NCBI RefSeq assembly: GCF_030693405.1
Contig: NZ_JAUYAW010000045.1
Span: forward strand, 1-39,937
DNA: 39,937 nt
DNA from: Phenylobacterium sp.
Lineage (GTDB): Bacteria > Pseudomonadota > Alphaproteobacteria > Caulobacterales > Caulobacteraceae
Direction: 5' to 3'
Below are positions 25,596-32,592 of this stretch, piece after piece. The position numbers and the translations under genes are program-made. The notes beneath the pieces were generated by a model. That model had not been told where the DNA came from. It saw only the letters and a program-made list of their open reading frames with translations, and did not search any database. The first letter of the stretch is position 1, and the number at the start of each line of letters is the position of its first letter.

Positions 25596-26309
25596 CTACT
25601 TGCTGGACTTGATCAGCGAGAGGAACTCGCTGCGCAGGTTGTGGTCCTTGAGAAACGATCCGCGCATGACGCTGTTGGTCATCTTGGTCTCGGAGTCCTT
25701 GACCCCCCGCCAATGCATGCAGAAGTGGTCGGCCTCCATCACCACGGCCAGGCCATCGGGACGGACCTTCTCCATCAGCAGTTCAGCCATCTGGGTGATG
25801 GCCTCTTCCTGGATCTGGGGGCGTGACATCACCCATTCGGCCAGGCGGGAATATTTCGACAGGCCGATCAGGTTGGAGTGCTCATTGGGCATCAGGCCGA
25901 CCCACAGACGGCCCATGATCGGGCAGAAGTGATGGCTGCAGGCGCTGCGCACCGTGATGGGACCCACGATCATCAGCTCATTGAGCGCCGCGGCGTTGGG
26001 GAACTCCGTCACCGGCGGCGCCTCGGCATAGCGGCCGCGGAACACCTCGGTGAGGTACATCTTAGCCACCCGGCGGGCGGTGTCCTGGGTGTTGTGGTCG
26101 CGCTCGGTATCGATGACCAGACTGTCCAGCACCGAGCGGAACTTGCCCTCGACCTCGTCCAGAAGGCCTTCAAGTTCGCCAGGTTCAAGGAAGGCGGCGA
26201 TGTTGTCGTTGGCGAAGAAGCGCTTGTTGGAGGACTTCAGCCGCGCCCGGATCTTGGCCGAGACGGGCGTTGGCTCCGGCGGACCGGAGGGCGGTTTGGA
26301 ATCGCTCAT
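25596..26309 (-). CDS. folE: GTP cyclohydrolase I
   Basis: Converts GTP to 7,8-dihydroneopterin triphosphate, the first step to tetrahydrofolate. The 237-residue protein has zinc/active-site residues Cys124, His126 and His127 in SACSHHFCPIMG, and Cys197 in DHFCMHWRGVKD. The first 40 residues are a basic, poorly conserved extension. The motif SHHFCP differs from the CEHHLLP of E. coli FolE but suits the alternative subgroup with the same zinc ligands. The ATG is clear. A leader hairpin lies at 26341-26371. It is followed after 10 bases by the BLUF gene. Confidence 0.95.
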   Translation of the reverse strand: MSDSKPPSGPPEPTPVSAKIRARLKSSNKRFFANDNIAAFLEPGELEGLLDEVEGKFRSVLDSLVIDTERDHNTQDTARRVAKMYLTEVFRGRYAEAPPVTEFPNAAALNELMIVGPITVRSACSHHFCPIMGRLWVGLMPNEHSNLIGLSKYSRLAEWVMSRPQIQEEAITQMAELLMEKVRPDGLAVVMEADHFCMHWRGVKDSETKMTNSVMRGSFLKDHNLRSEFLSLIKSSK

Positions 26310-26340
26310 GAACCATCTGTCGAAAGGTGAGGCCCGAGGG

Positions 26341-26371
26341 GACCAGGCCGACGCCGTACGCCGTCCTGGTC
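26341..26371 (-). promoter_or_regulatory. hairpin in the folE leader
   Basis: GACCAGG (26341-26347) and CCTGGTC (26365-26371) pair over a 17-base interior that contains a tandem ACGCCGT-ACGCCGT. It ends 31 bases before the folE ATG and 46 bases past the isomerase gene. It could be an end-of-gene hairpin for the isomerase (no T-run) or a folE leader element. Confidence 0.35.
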
Positions 26372-26416
26372 ATGACTGTATCAGGTCCAGCCAAGCCGCC
26401 TACCTGCTTCTGGCCG

Positions 26417-27073
26417 TCAATCGGTCCGGCGGGTCAGGCCCTGTTGCTCAAGCCGCCACTTGAACTGGTCAAACCGGTCCTGGCCGAAGAAGGGTTCACT
26501 ATTGAAGGCGATCATCGGGACCCCATAGTGGCCAGCCTGCCTTTGAGCGACCTGGTTGGCCTCGACCACAGCGTCGAGCCGGTCGGCTTCGGCGTCCACG
26601 GCGGCGGCGAGTTCGGCCGGATCCAGTCCTGCCCGCTCGGCCGCTCGGGCCAGATGGTCGCCCTCATGCCAGTTCTCGACCTCACCGCTCCAGATAGTCC
26701 GGCTGACCTCGGTCAGATAGGCCAGTCCCCGGCCGCGCTCGGCCGCGGCGACCCCCATCTGGGTCAGGCGATGGATGTGCGGCTGTTCCTTGGGATAGGT
26801 CCGGGTGGCCATGTCCATATAGACCGGGTCCGGGCGAGGCCAGGCGAAGGGCAGCCCCAGGAAGGCCGCCTCGCGATGGATATCGGCGAGAAAATAGCTG
26901 AACCACAGGGGATCCCGGGTCTCGAAGAACTCCGGGGTGCGCACCGCCAGCGGATAGACTGGACGTATCACGCCCTGGACGTCGAACTCCGCCTCAAGTG
27001 CCATCAGCCGCGGGGTGATCATATAGGAATAGGGTGAGCGGAAGGACCAGTAGAGATCGTAGGTCAGGGTCAA
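26417..27073 (-). CDS. 2-hydroxychromene-2-carboxylate isomerase / DsbA-fold (GST-kappa-like) oxidoreductase
   Basis: A 218-residue thioredoxin-fold protein of the HCCA isomerase/DsbA family, which includes NahD of naphthalene breakdown and GST kappa. Visible motifs are LYWSFRSPYSYM near the N-terminus (Ser in place of the DsbA Cys), RPVYPLAVR, and YGVPMIAFNSEPFFGQDRFD near the C-terminus. It starts with TTG at 27073, supported by GGAGG six bases upstream. No aromatic-degradation genes are nearby, so glutathione-dependent detoxification is as likely as HCCA isomerisation. A palindrome at 27121-27137 could be its operator. Confidence 0.85.
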   Translation of the reverse strand: MTLTYDLYWSFRSPYSYMITPRLMALEAEFDVQGVIRPVYPLAVRTPEFFETRDPLWFSYFLADIHREAAFLGLPFAWPRPDPVYMDMATRTYPKEQPHIHRLTQMGVAAAERGRGLAYLTEVSRTIWSGEVENWHEGDHLARAAERAGLDPAELAAAVDAEADRLDAVVEANQVAQRQAGHYGVPMIAFNSEPFFGQDRFDQFKWRLEQQGLTRRTD

Positions 27074-27120
27074 GAAGGCCTCCGCTGCGCTGTTCAGGCG
27101 ATATGCTCGCCCCTATCTAT

Positions 27121-27137
27121 TGACACGATAACTGTCA
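27121..27137 (-). promoter_or_regulatory. operator-like palindrome TGACA-N7-TGTCA
   Basis: A 17-base inverted repeat, TGACACGATAACTGTCA, centred 56 bases upstream of the isomerase start. An overlapping CGAT-N9-ATCG shares its centre region. Size and spacing fit a dimeric TetR-type repressor site, but no regulator gene is nearby. Confidence 0.4.
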
Positions 27138-27166
27138 TATCGACTCACTCCAACCCCGATTTGACG

Positions 27167-27282
27167 CTAGAGCCCGATGCGATCGGACGGAACCGTCCGA
27201 TCGTTGAATCGGGCTCGACACTGCAAGTCTTGAGCGCGTTTCGTGCCGATAACCGGTTCCCACTTATCGGAACGCGCTCTAG
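27167..27282. repeat. double-hairpin intergenic repeat, copy A
   Basis: Two adjacent perfect-stem palindromes. Hairpin 1 (27170-27216) has arms GAGCCCGAT/ATCGGGCTC plus inner CGATCGGACGG/CCGTCCGATCG. After a 15-base spacer, hairpin 2 (27232-27279) has arms GAGCGCGTT/AACGCGCTC plus inner CCGATAA/TTATCGG. The whole is bounded by CTA and TAG. Copy B at 28778-28893 has the same plan with compensatory changes. It resembles the palindromic intergenic elements known widely in Alphaproteobacteria. It lies 62 bases before phoX. Confidence 0.88.
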
Positions 27283-27344
27283 TCATCGCCTCGCCACGGC
27301 TTTCGGCTAGAATGGCTTCAAACGCCTTTGAACTCTGGAGCCCC

Positions 27345-28754
27345 ATGTCCCTTCATCGTCGCGCCCTGCTGGGCGCCGCCGCGGCTGGCGCGGCCTTTTC
27401 CGGCTATGCCCTGCGCGCCCAGGCCCAGGCCGACTCCGAGAGCTATCTCAACGAGGTCCATGGCTACGGCCCGCTGAAGCCTGACCCGTACAAGATCCTC
27501 GACCTGCCTGAGGGCTTTTCCTACCGGGTGATCTCCCACGCCGGCCAGACCATGGATGACGGCTTCTTCGTGCCCTACAAGGCCGACGGTATGGGGGTGG
27601 TCCCCTTGGGCGGCTCGCGTATCGCCCTGCTGCGCAATCATGAGCTCAGCCCCCGCGACCTGAACTATGGCCCCCTGGGTCATGGGCGGAAGCTGGCCGA
27701 CAAGCTGAAGCCCGAACAGGCCTATGACATTGGGCCCGACGGCTATCCCCTGGGGGGCGGTGTCACCACCCTGATCTACGACCTGAAGCGTCAGCAGCTC
27801 GAGAGCCAGCATCTCAGCCTGACCGGCACCCTGGTCAACTGCGCCGGGGGCGTGACGCCCTGGGGCTCGTGGCTGACCTGCGAGGAAACCACCCTGTCGC
27901 CCAAGGCCGGCCTCGGCAAAGACCATGGCTGGGTCTTCGAGGTGCCGGCCCGGAGCCGTGGTCTCGTTGATCCTGTCCCGCTGAGGGCCATGGGACGCTT
28001 CCAGCACGAGGCCGCCGCGGTCGATCCGAACACCGGGATCATCTACGAGACCGAGGACTCCTTCGACTCAAAGGGGCTGTTCTACCGCTTCCTGCCCAAT
28101 GACCGCCGCGACCTCAGCAAGGGCGGCCGCCTGCAGACCCTCGGCTTCAGGGATGCGCCGGAAGGCGGCGACGCCCGCAACATGAAGGGCTCCGAGCCGA
28201 CCTGGAAGGTGGGCGATCGCAAGGCCTGCGTCTGGATCGACGTGGACGGCGCCGACAACCCCAATGAAGACCTCCGCTTCCGCATGCAGAAGGCCGGCGC
28301 AGCCTTCATCGGTCGCGGGGAAGGCATTTTCTGGAGCCCGGAGGGGGTCTATTTCACCTGCACCTCCAGCGGCCCGGCCGGCCATGGACAGGTCCTGCGC
28401 TACATTCCAAGTCCGCAGGAGGGCCAGGCCGGCGAGGCCGACGCGCCTGGCCATCTGGAACTGTTCGTCGAGCCAAGCGACAACCGGGTGATGGACTTCG
28501 CCGACAATCTGGCCATCTCGCCCTGGGGGCACATCTTCGCGTGCGAGGACCGCTATTCGGACACCCTGCGCAATCACCTGAAGGGCATCACGCCTGACGG
28601 GCGCGTCTACACCATCGCCCGCAATGTGTTCGAGGGGAACGCCGAGCTGGCCGGCGCCTGCTTCTCCCCGGACGGCTCCACCTGCTTCGTGAACATCTAC
28701 TGGCCGGGCCTGACGGTGGCGATCACTGGGCCCTGGGACAGTTTCCGCGCCTGA
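27345..28754 (+). CDS. phoX: PhoX-family (DUF839) phosphatase, Tat-exported
   Basis: A 469-residue secreted beta-propeller phosphatase of the PhoX/DUF839 family, whose members use calcium and iron and cleave phosphomonoesters. A Tat-type signal HRRALLGAAAAGAAFSG with AQAQA as the likely cleavage area comes first. Conserved stretches follow: LRNHELSP, GGVTPWGSWLTCEET, HGWVFEVPA, GRFQHEAAAVDP, YETEDS and ACFSPDGSTCFVNIYWPG at the end. The ATG at 27345 has GGAG seven bases upstream; a longer frame would start inside repeat copy A. Repeat copies A and B flank it on both sides. Exact substrate is not shown by sequence. Confidence 0.85.
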   Translation: MSLHRRALLGAAAAGAAFSGYALRAQAQADSESYLNEVHGYGPLKPDPYKILDLPEGFSYRVISHAGQTMDDGFFVPYKADGMGVVPLGGSRIALLRNHELSPRDLNYGPLGHGRKLADKLKPEQAYDIGPDGYPLGGGVTTLIYDLKRQQLESQHLSLTGTLVNCAGGVTPWGSWLTCEETTLSPKAGLGKDHGWVFEVPARSRGLVDPVPLRAMGRFQHEAAAVDPNTGIIYETEDSFDSKGLFYRFLPNDRRDLSKGGRLQTLGFRDAPEGGDARNMKGSEPTWKVGDRKACVWIDVDGADNPNEDLRFRMQKAGAAFIGRGEGIFWSPEGVYFTCTSSGPAGHGQVLRYIPSPQEGQAGEADAPGHLELFVEPSDNRVMDFADNLAISPWGHIFACEDRYSDTLRNHLKGITPDGRVYTIARNVFEGNAELAGACFSPDGSTCFVNIYWPGLTVAITGPWDSFRA

Positions 28755-28777
28755 GCCGGCGCCGGGCGCAGCGGCCT

Positions 28778-28893
28778 GGAGCCCTTTCCGATCTGATTGC
28801 TTCAATCAGATCGGATTAAAAGGGCTCTAAATCATAAAGTTAGAGCATTTTTTGATCCGATAACCGCGTCACACTTATCGGAAAATGCTCTAG
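28778..28893. repeat. double-hairpin intergenic repeat, copy B
   Basis: Hairpin 1 (28779-28827) has arms GAGCCCTTT/AAAGGGCTC plus inner CCGATCTGATT/AATCAGATCGG. After a 15-base spacer, hairpin 2 (28843-28890) has arms GAGCATTTT/AAAATGCTC plus inner CCGATAA/TTATCGG. It has the same architecture and spacer length as copy A, with paired base changes in both outer stems. Its right edge CTA/TAG is also the stop codon of ctaA. It lies 23 bases past phoX. Confidence 0.88.
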
Positions 28894-29921
28894 ACCCGGC
28901 GGATCCGCCAGGCGAAGGCCGTCGCCAAGCCCAGGACCACAGCGGCCAGGAACTGGTGGATCATGCTGAGCCACAGGGGGGCGACCAGCATCAGGGTGGC
29001 GATCCCCAGCACCACCTGCAGCAAGGTGGCGTGGGTGGTGGCCATTATCAGGCGCTTGGCGGGCGGGGGCACATAGTTGGTCCGCCGCGCGCTGATCGCC
29101 ATCCAGATCACCACGATGGTCAGCACGTAGCCCAGCAGGCGGTGGTGCAGCTGCACCGCGCCCTGGCTGTGGGCGATGGTTCCCCAGACCCCCTCGCCTG
29201 CGTAATCCCGCGGGAACAGCGTGCCGTTCATCAGCGGCCAGTCGTTATAGACCCGGCCGGCATCATTGCCGGCCACCAGGGCGCCCAGCAGGATCTGCAG
29301 GAAGATGAGCCCCATCAGCCCAAGGGCCATCAGGCTCCACGGGCTTGGCAGGGGCTGGCGCGCCTCGCCGCGCCAGGCGTCAAGCGCTGTCCAGATGAGC
29401 GCGGAAAACAGGACAAAGGCGAGGCCCAGATGGACCATCAGACGTTCCGGGGCGACCGACACCCGGTCGGCCAGACCACTTGAGACCATCCACCAGCCGA
29501 TGGCGCCCTGCAGTCCCCCCAGGGCCAGCAGGCCGGCGCAGCGCAGGATCAAACGCTTGGGGATCTGCTTGCGGATCAGGAAATAGGCGAACGGCAGGGC
29601 ATAGGCCAAGCCCACAAGGCGGCCAAGGAACCGGTGCGCCCACTCCCACCAGTAGATGACCTTGAACTCCTCCAGGGACATGCCCCGGTTGACCAGCTGG
29701 TACTGGGGAATCTGCCGGTACTTGTCGAATTCGGCGTCCCAATGGGCGTCGGACATCGGCGGCAGAGCGCCGGTCACCGGCTTCCACTCGGTGATCGACA
29801 GGCCGGAGTCCGTTAAGCGGGTGGCCCCACCGACGACCACCATCACTAGAACGAGGGCTGCAACAATGGACAGCCAAATGGCGACCGGCGTCGACCGGTC
29901 CGAGCGCAGGAACGAGGTCAT
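28890..29921 (-). CDS. ctaA: heme A synthase (COX15/CtaA, type 2)
   Basis: Oxidises the C8 methyl of heme O to a formyl group, giving heme A for aa3 oxidases; inner-membrane protein with about eight membrane segments. The 343-residue protein has the family's [19 protein letters not shown] near the N-terminus, [11 protein letters not shown] and QLHHRLLGY with heme-ligand histidines, and [11 protein letters not shown]. Length fits the alphaproteobacterial/mitochondrial type. The TAG stop lies within the terminal bases of repeat copy B. Divergent from glsB. Confidence 0.95.
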   Translation of the reverse strand: MTSFLRSDRSTPVAIWLSIVAALVLVMVVVGGATRLTDSGLSITEWKPVTGALPPMSDAHWDAEFDKYRQIPQYQLVNRGMSLEEFKVIYWWEWAHRFLGRLVGLAYALPFAYFLIRKQIPKRLILRCAGLLALGGLQGAIGWWMVSSGLADRVSVAPERLMVHLGLAFVLFSALIWTALDAWRGEARQPLPSPWSLMALGLMGLIFLQILLGALVAGNDAGRVYNDWPLMNGTLFPRDYAGEGVWGTIAHSQGAVQLHHRLLGYVLTIVVIWMAISARRTNYVPPPAKRLIMATTHATLLQVVLGIATLMLVAPLWLSMIHQFLAAVVLGLATAFAWRIRRV

Positions 29922-30017
29922 TGCGGCGGGATCGCGCCTCTTTGGGGTTTAAGTTGGGCCATGGGCTAAAGCACCGGGGGATATCCGTCCATGCCCCCGT
30001 GCCTTGCCAGTGGATTT

Positions 30018-30042
30018 GGAACTCCCCAAGCTTGACCGCATT
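30018..30042 (+). promoter_or_regulatory. candidate EcfG/SigT general-stress promoter of glsB
   Basis: GGAAC (30018-30022), 16 bases, then CATT (30039-30042). The alphaproteobacterial general-stress consensus is GGAAC-N16/17-CGTT, so there is one mismatch. It ends 44 bases before the start of a stress-type membrane protein gene on the same strand. Confidence 0.45.
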
Positions 30043-30086
30043 CTGAAGAAGCGGCGAGGCGCGCCGCGTATGGGAGAGACGATACG

Positions 30087-30335
30087 ATGAGCGGCGTGGG
30101 AATCCTTGGGGCGATCATCATCGGCATCTTCGCCGGCTGGATCGCAGAAAAAGTCATGAAGCGGGACCATGGCCTGTTCACCAATCTGGTGGTCGGCCTG
30201 ATCGGCGCCCTGATCGGCGGGTTCATCGCCAACGCCATCGACTTCCCCTTCGACGGCTTTATCGGCAGCCTGATCGTCTCCACCATCGGCGCAATCCTGC
30301 TCCTGGCCATATTGGGGCTCATCCGGCGCAAGTGA
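30087..30335 (+). CDS. GlsB/YeaQ/YmgE-family small membrane stress protein
   Basis: An 82-residue, very hydrophobic protein with three predicted membrane segments (about 3-20, 29-50 and 57-78). It has the family pattern GIFAGWIAEKVMKRDHGLFTNLVVGLIGALIGGFI (read as motif blocks). Older names are transglycosylase-associated protein; members are often induced by stress. GGGAGAG lies before the ATG. A stress-type promoter candidate is at 30018-30042. It is followed by the DUF2842 gene 68 bases later. Confidence 0.9.
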   Translation: MSGVGILGAIIIGIFAGWIAEKVMKRDHGLFTNLVVGLIGALIGGFIANAIDFPFDGFIGSLIVSTIGAILLLAILGLIRRK

Positions 30336-30403
30336 CATCGGCCGACGGCGCACCCTATATGGGGGTCGCGCCGTCCCGGCGCCGCCAGTCTCACGAGGAT
30401 CTG

Positions 30404-30601
30404 ATGAGCGCCCGCCTGCGCAAACTTATCGGCCTGTTTGGTATGGTCGCCTTCGTGACCGCCTATGCCGTGGCCGCGATCGCCATCGGCGAGCGCCTGC
30501 CCGACAGCCTCTGGATTCAGACGGTCTATTTCGCGGTGGCCGGTCTGGCCTGGGGCGTCCCGATTCTGCCGCTGATCAGTTGGATGAACCGGGGCCACTG
30601 A
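30404..30601 (+). CDS. DUF2842 small membrane protein
   Basis: A 65-residue protein with two predicted membrane segments (about 8-28 and 39-58) separated by ERLPDSLWIQ, and a closing PLISWMNRGH. This matches the alphaproteobacterial DUF2842 family, of unknown function. GAGGA five bases before the ATG at 30404 supports this start over an upstream in-frame one. The GlsB gene is just upstream and may be co-transcribed. Confidence 0.82.
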   Translation: MSARLRKLIGLFGMVAFVTAYAVAAIAIGERLPDSLWIQTVYFAVAGLAWGVPILPLISWMNRGH

Positions 30602-30615
30602 GCCCCCCAGGCCCT

Positions 30616-30628
30616 GGCGCTAAGCGCC
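30616..30628. terminator. short perfect hairpin after the DUF2842 gene
   Basis: GGCGC-TAA-GCGCC, 14 bases past the DUF2842 stop and 36 bases past the 3' end of the convergent tRNA-Pro. No T-run, so only a weak terminator candidate for either direction. Confidence 0.35.
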
Positions 30629-30664
30629 GCTTGGCCCCCAAATCGACCCCGCCCTTTGGGACGA

Positions 30665-30741
<77 letters not shown>

Positions 30742-30800
30742 TCGCCAGCGGCGAGGTCGCGTCTTATAGGCGGGCGCCCGGTCCCGGGCAACCCGCAAAG

Positions 30801-31208
30801 TCAGCCCAGATCGCGCCTGTCCCCAAGACCCTGATCCAGCCGATCCTTGGCCGCCTCCAGCGTCTCCAGAACCCGCCAGAGCCGGGCCTGGCCATCGTCG
30901 CTGAGGGGGGAGGAGTCCATGCTGATGTCAGCGGCCTCGACCTGCGCCATATCCAGCAGGCGGCGAACCCCCTGCTCCTTGTGCAGCTTCTGTACGCCCT
31001 TGATGGTGTAGCCCTCGTCGTGCAGCAGACGACGCACGCCCTTCAGCACAGCGAGATCCTGCGGCCGATAGAATCGTCGGCCACCGGCCCGCTTCATGGG
31101 GCGGATAAAGGAGAACTTGGTCTCCCAGAATCTCAGGACATGCTGAGGCACGTCCAGCTCCTCAGCCGCTTCCGAGATCGTCCGGAAGGCTTCGGGGCTC
31201 TTGGCCAC
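30801..31208 (-). CDS. MerR-family transcriptional regulator
   Basis: A 135-residue DNA-binding protein. The N-terminal MerR winged helix-turn-helix (about 8-78) shows [23 protein letters not shown] and [22 protein letters not shown]. The rest is a short helical dimerisation region with no metal-binding Cys, so the effector is unknown. It starts 3 bases after ihfA and is the last gene of the operon that begins at 34763. This ihfA-merR pairing is common in alphaproteobacteria. Confidence 0.93.
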   Translation of the reverse strand: MAKSPEAFRTISEAAEELDVPQHVLRFWETKFSFIRPMKRAGGRRFYRPQDLAVLKGVRRLLHDEGYTIKGVQKLHKEQGVRRLLDMAQVEAADISMDSSPLSDDGQARLWRVLETLEAAKDRLDQGLGDRRDLG

Positions 31209-31211
31209 GGT

Positions 31212-31520
31212 CTAGTCGCCTCCAGCGAGCGCCTTGTCGACCCTCGCCTTCATCACCTGGGAGGCCCGGAAACCGATGACGCGGCGCGGTTCGATAGCCG
31301 CCGGCTCGCCGGTCTTGGGATTGCGGCCCATGCGGGCACGCTTGGCGCGGACCTGGAAAACGCCAAAGCCCGACAGCTTGACCTGCTCGCCGGCCTCCAG
31401 GGCCTGGATCATCAGTTCAAGGGTGCGTTCCACCAGGGTGGCGCAATCCTGGCGAGACAGTCCAACCTCGTCGTGGACCGCTTCGCAAAGATCAGCCCGC
31501 GTCAATGTCGAGCCCTTCAT
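31212..31520 (-). CDS. ihfA: integration host factor, alpha subunit
   Basis: Sequence-specific DNA-bending protein (with IhfB) of the HU/IHF family. The 102-residue protein begins TLTRADLCEAVHDEVGLSRQ and has the DNA-contacting arm ARMGRNPKTGEPAAIEPRRVIGFRAS. The ATG at 31520 is chosen over a start 24 bases upstream, because homology begins at MKGSTLTR. It lies 90 bases downstream of fabH and 3 bases upstream of merR. Confidence 0.96.
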   Translation of the reverse strand: MKGSTLTRADLCEAVHDEVGLSRQDCATLVERTLELMIQALEAGEQVKLSGFGVFQVRAKRARMGRNPKTGEPAAIEPRRVIGFRASQVMKARVDKALAGGD

Positions 31521-31610
31521 ACGCACCCCGCCCCGGACAACCATGAAGCCCCGTCATGCCGTGATTGTCGGGCAAGGTCAAAGGGTTCCCGTCTAGTTTT
31601 GAGCCGAGGC

Positions 31611-32591
31611 TCAGAAGCGCACGACACACGCGCCCCAGGTAAGGCCGCCGCCCATGGCTTCGAGCAGGAGCAGATCACCGCGCTTGATCCGGCCATCGTC
31701 GACGGCCACCGACATGGCCAGCGGAATCGAGGCCGCCGAGGTATTGGCGTGCTCGGCCACGGTGGTGATGACTTTCGATTCCTCGATGCCCAACCGGCGG
31801 GCCACGCCCTCCAGGATTCGCATATTGGCCTGGTGGGGCACGAACCAGTCCACCTCAGCCACCTCGACGCCGGCGTCGGCCGCAGCCGCCGTGACCGCCT
31901 CGGAGATGTTCACGACCGCGTGCCGGAAGACCTGATTGCCCTGCATCCGCAGCTTCCCGACCTCGCCGTTGGTCGACGGGCCGCCATCCACATAGAGCAG
32001 GTCCTGCTTGGTCCCGTCGGCCCGCAGGGCGAAGCCCAGCAGGCCCCGGTCAGCGGTGGTCCCCTGCCCGTCCACCGGCTCGACGACCACGGCGCCGGCG
32101 CCATCGCCGAACAGGACGCAGGTGCCACGGTCCGTCCAGTCCATCAGGCGGGTCATCATTTCGGCCCCAATCACCAGGGCGCACCGACTGCGGCCGCCCG
32201 CGACGAAGCCGTCAGCCACGGACAGGGCGTAGACGAAGCCCGAGCAGACGGCCTGGATATCGAAGGCGATCCCCACCGGGCAGCCCAGCTTGCGCTGCAC
32301 GATGGCCGCCGTGGCCGGGAAGGTCAGGTCAGGCGTGGTGGTGGCGACGATGATCAGATCGACCTCGTCCACGGTCCGCCCGGCGGCGGCCAGGGCCCGG
32401 CGCGCAGCTTCCACGGCGAGGTCGGATACGGCCTGGTCGGGACCCGCCCGACGGCGCATCTGGATGCCGGTCCGCTCGCGAATCCACTCATCGCTGGTGT
32501 CCACGAACTTGGCGAGATCATCATTGGTGACGATCTCGTCGGGGAGATAGCCCCCCACGCCGGTCACGGCGCTGCGACGCACGGAACTCAA
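31611..32591 (-). CDS. fabH: 3-oxoacyl-ACP synthase III
   Basis: Starts fatty-acid synthesis by condensing acetyl-CoA with malonyl-ACP. The 326-residue protein has the thiolase-fold catalytic triad Cys116 (QAVCSGF), His253 (VPHQANMRI) and Asn283 (EHANTSAAS). The predicted start is TTG at 32591, one base from the plsX stop; a GTG at 32582 is an alternative that would drop three residues. Placement directly after plsX is classical. Confidence 0.96.
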   Translation of the reverse strand: MSSVRRSAVTGVGGYLPDEIVTNDDLAKFVDTSDEWIRERTGIQMRRRAGPDQAVSDLAVEAARRALAAAGRTVDEVDLIIVATTTPDLTFPATAAIVQRKLGCPVGIAFDIQAVCSGFVYALSVADGFVAGGRSRCALVIGAEMMTRLMDWTDRGTCVLFGDGAGAVVVEPVDGQGTTADRGLLGFALRADGTKQDLLYVDGGPSTNGEVGKLRMQGNQVFRHAVVNISEAVTAAAADAGVEVAEVDWFVPHQANMRILEGVARRLGIEESKVITTVAEHANTSAASIPLAMSVAVDDGRIKRGDLLLLEAMGGGLTWGACVVRF

Positions 32592-32592
32592 C

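Noticed and set aside
27243..27344. Longer start for PhoX
   Set aside because: It would start inside hairpin 2 of repeat copy A and precede the Tat signal; the ATG at 27345 has its own ribosome binding site.
31600..31616. TGAGCC-GA-GGCTCA palindrome at the fabH end
   Set aside because: The loop is too small and no T-run follows on the minus strand; it overlaps the fabH stop codon and is probably chance.
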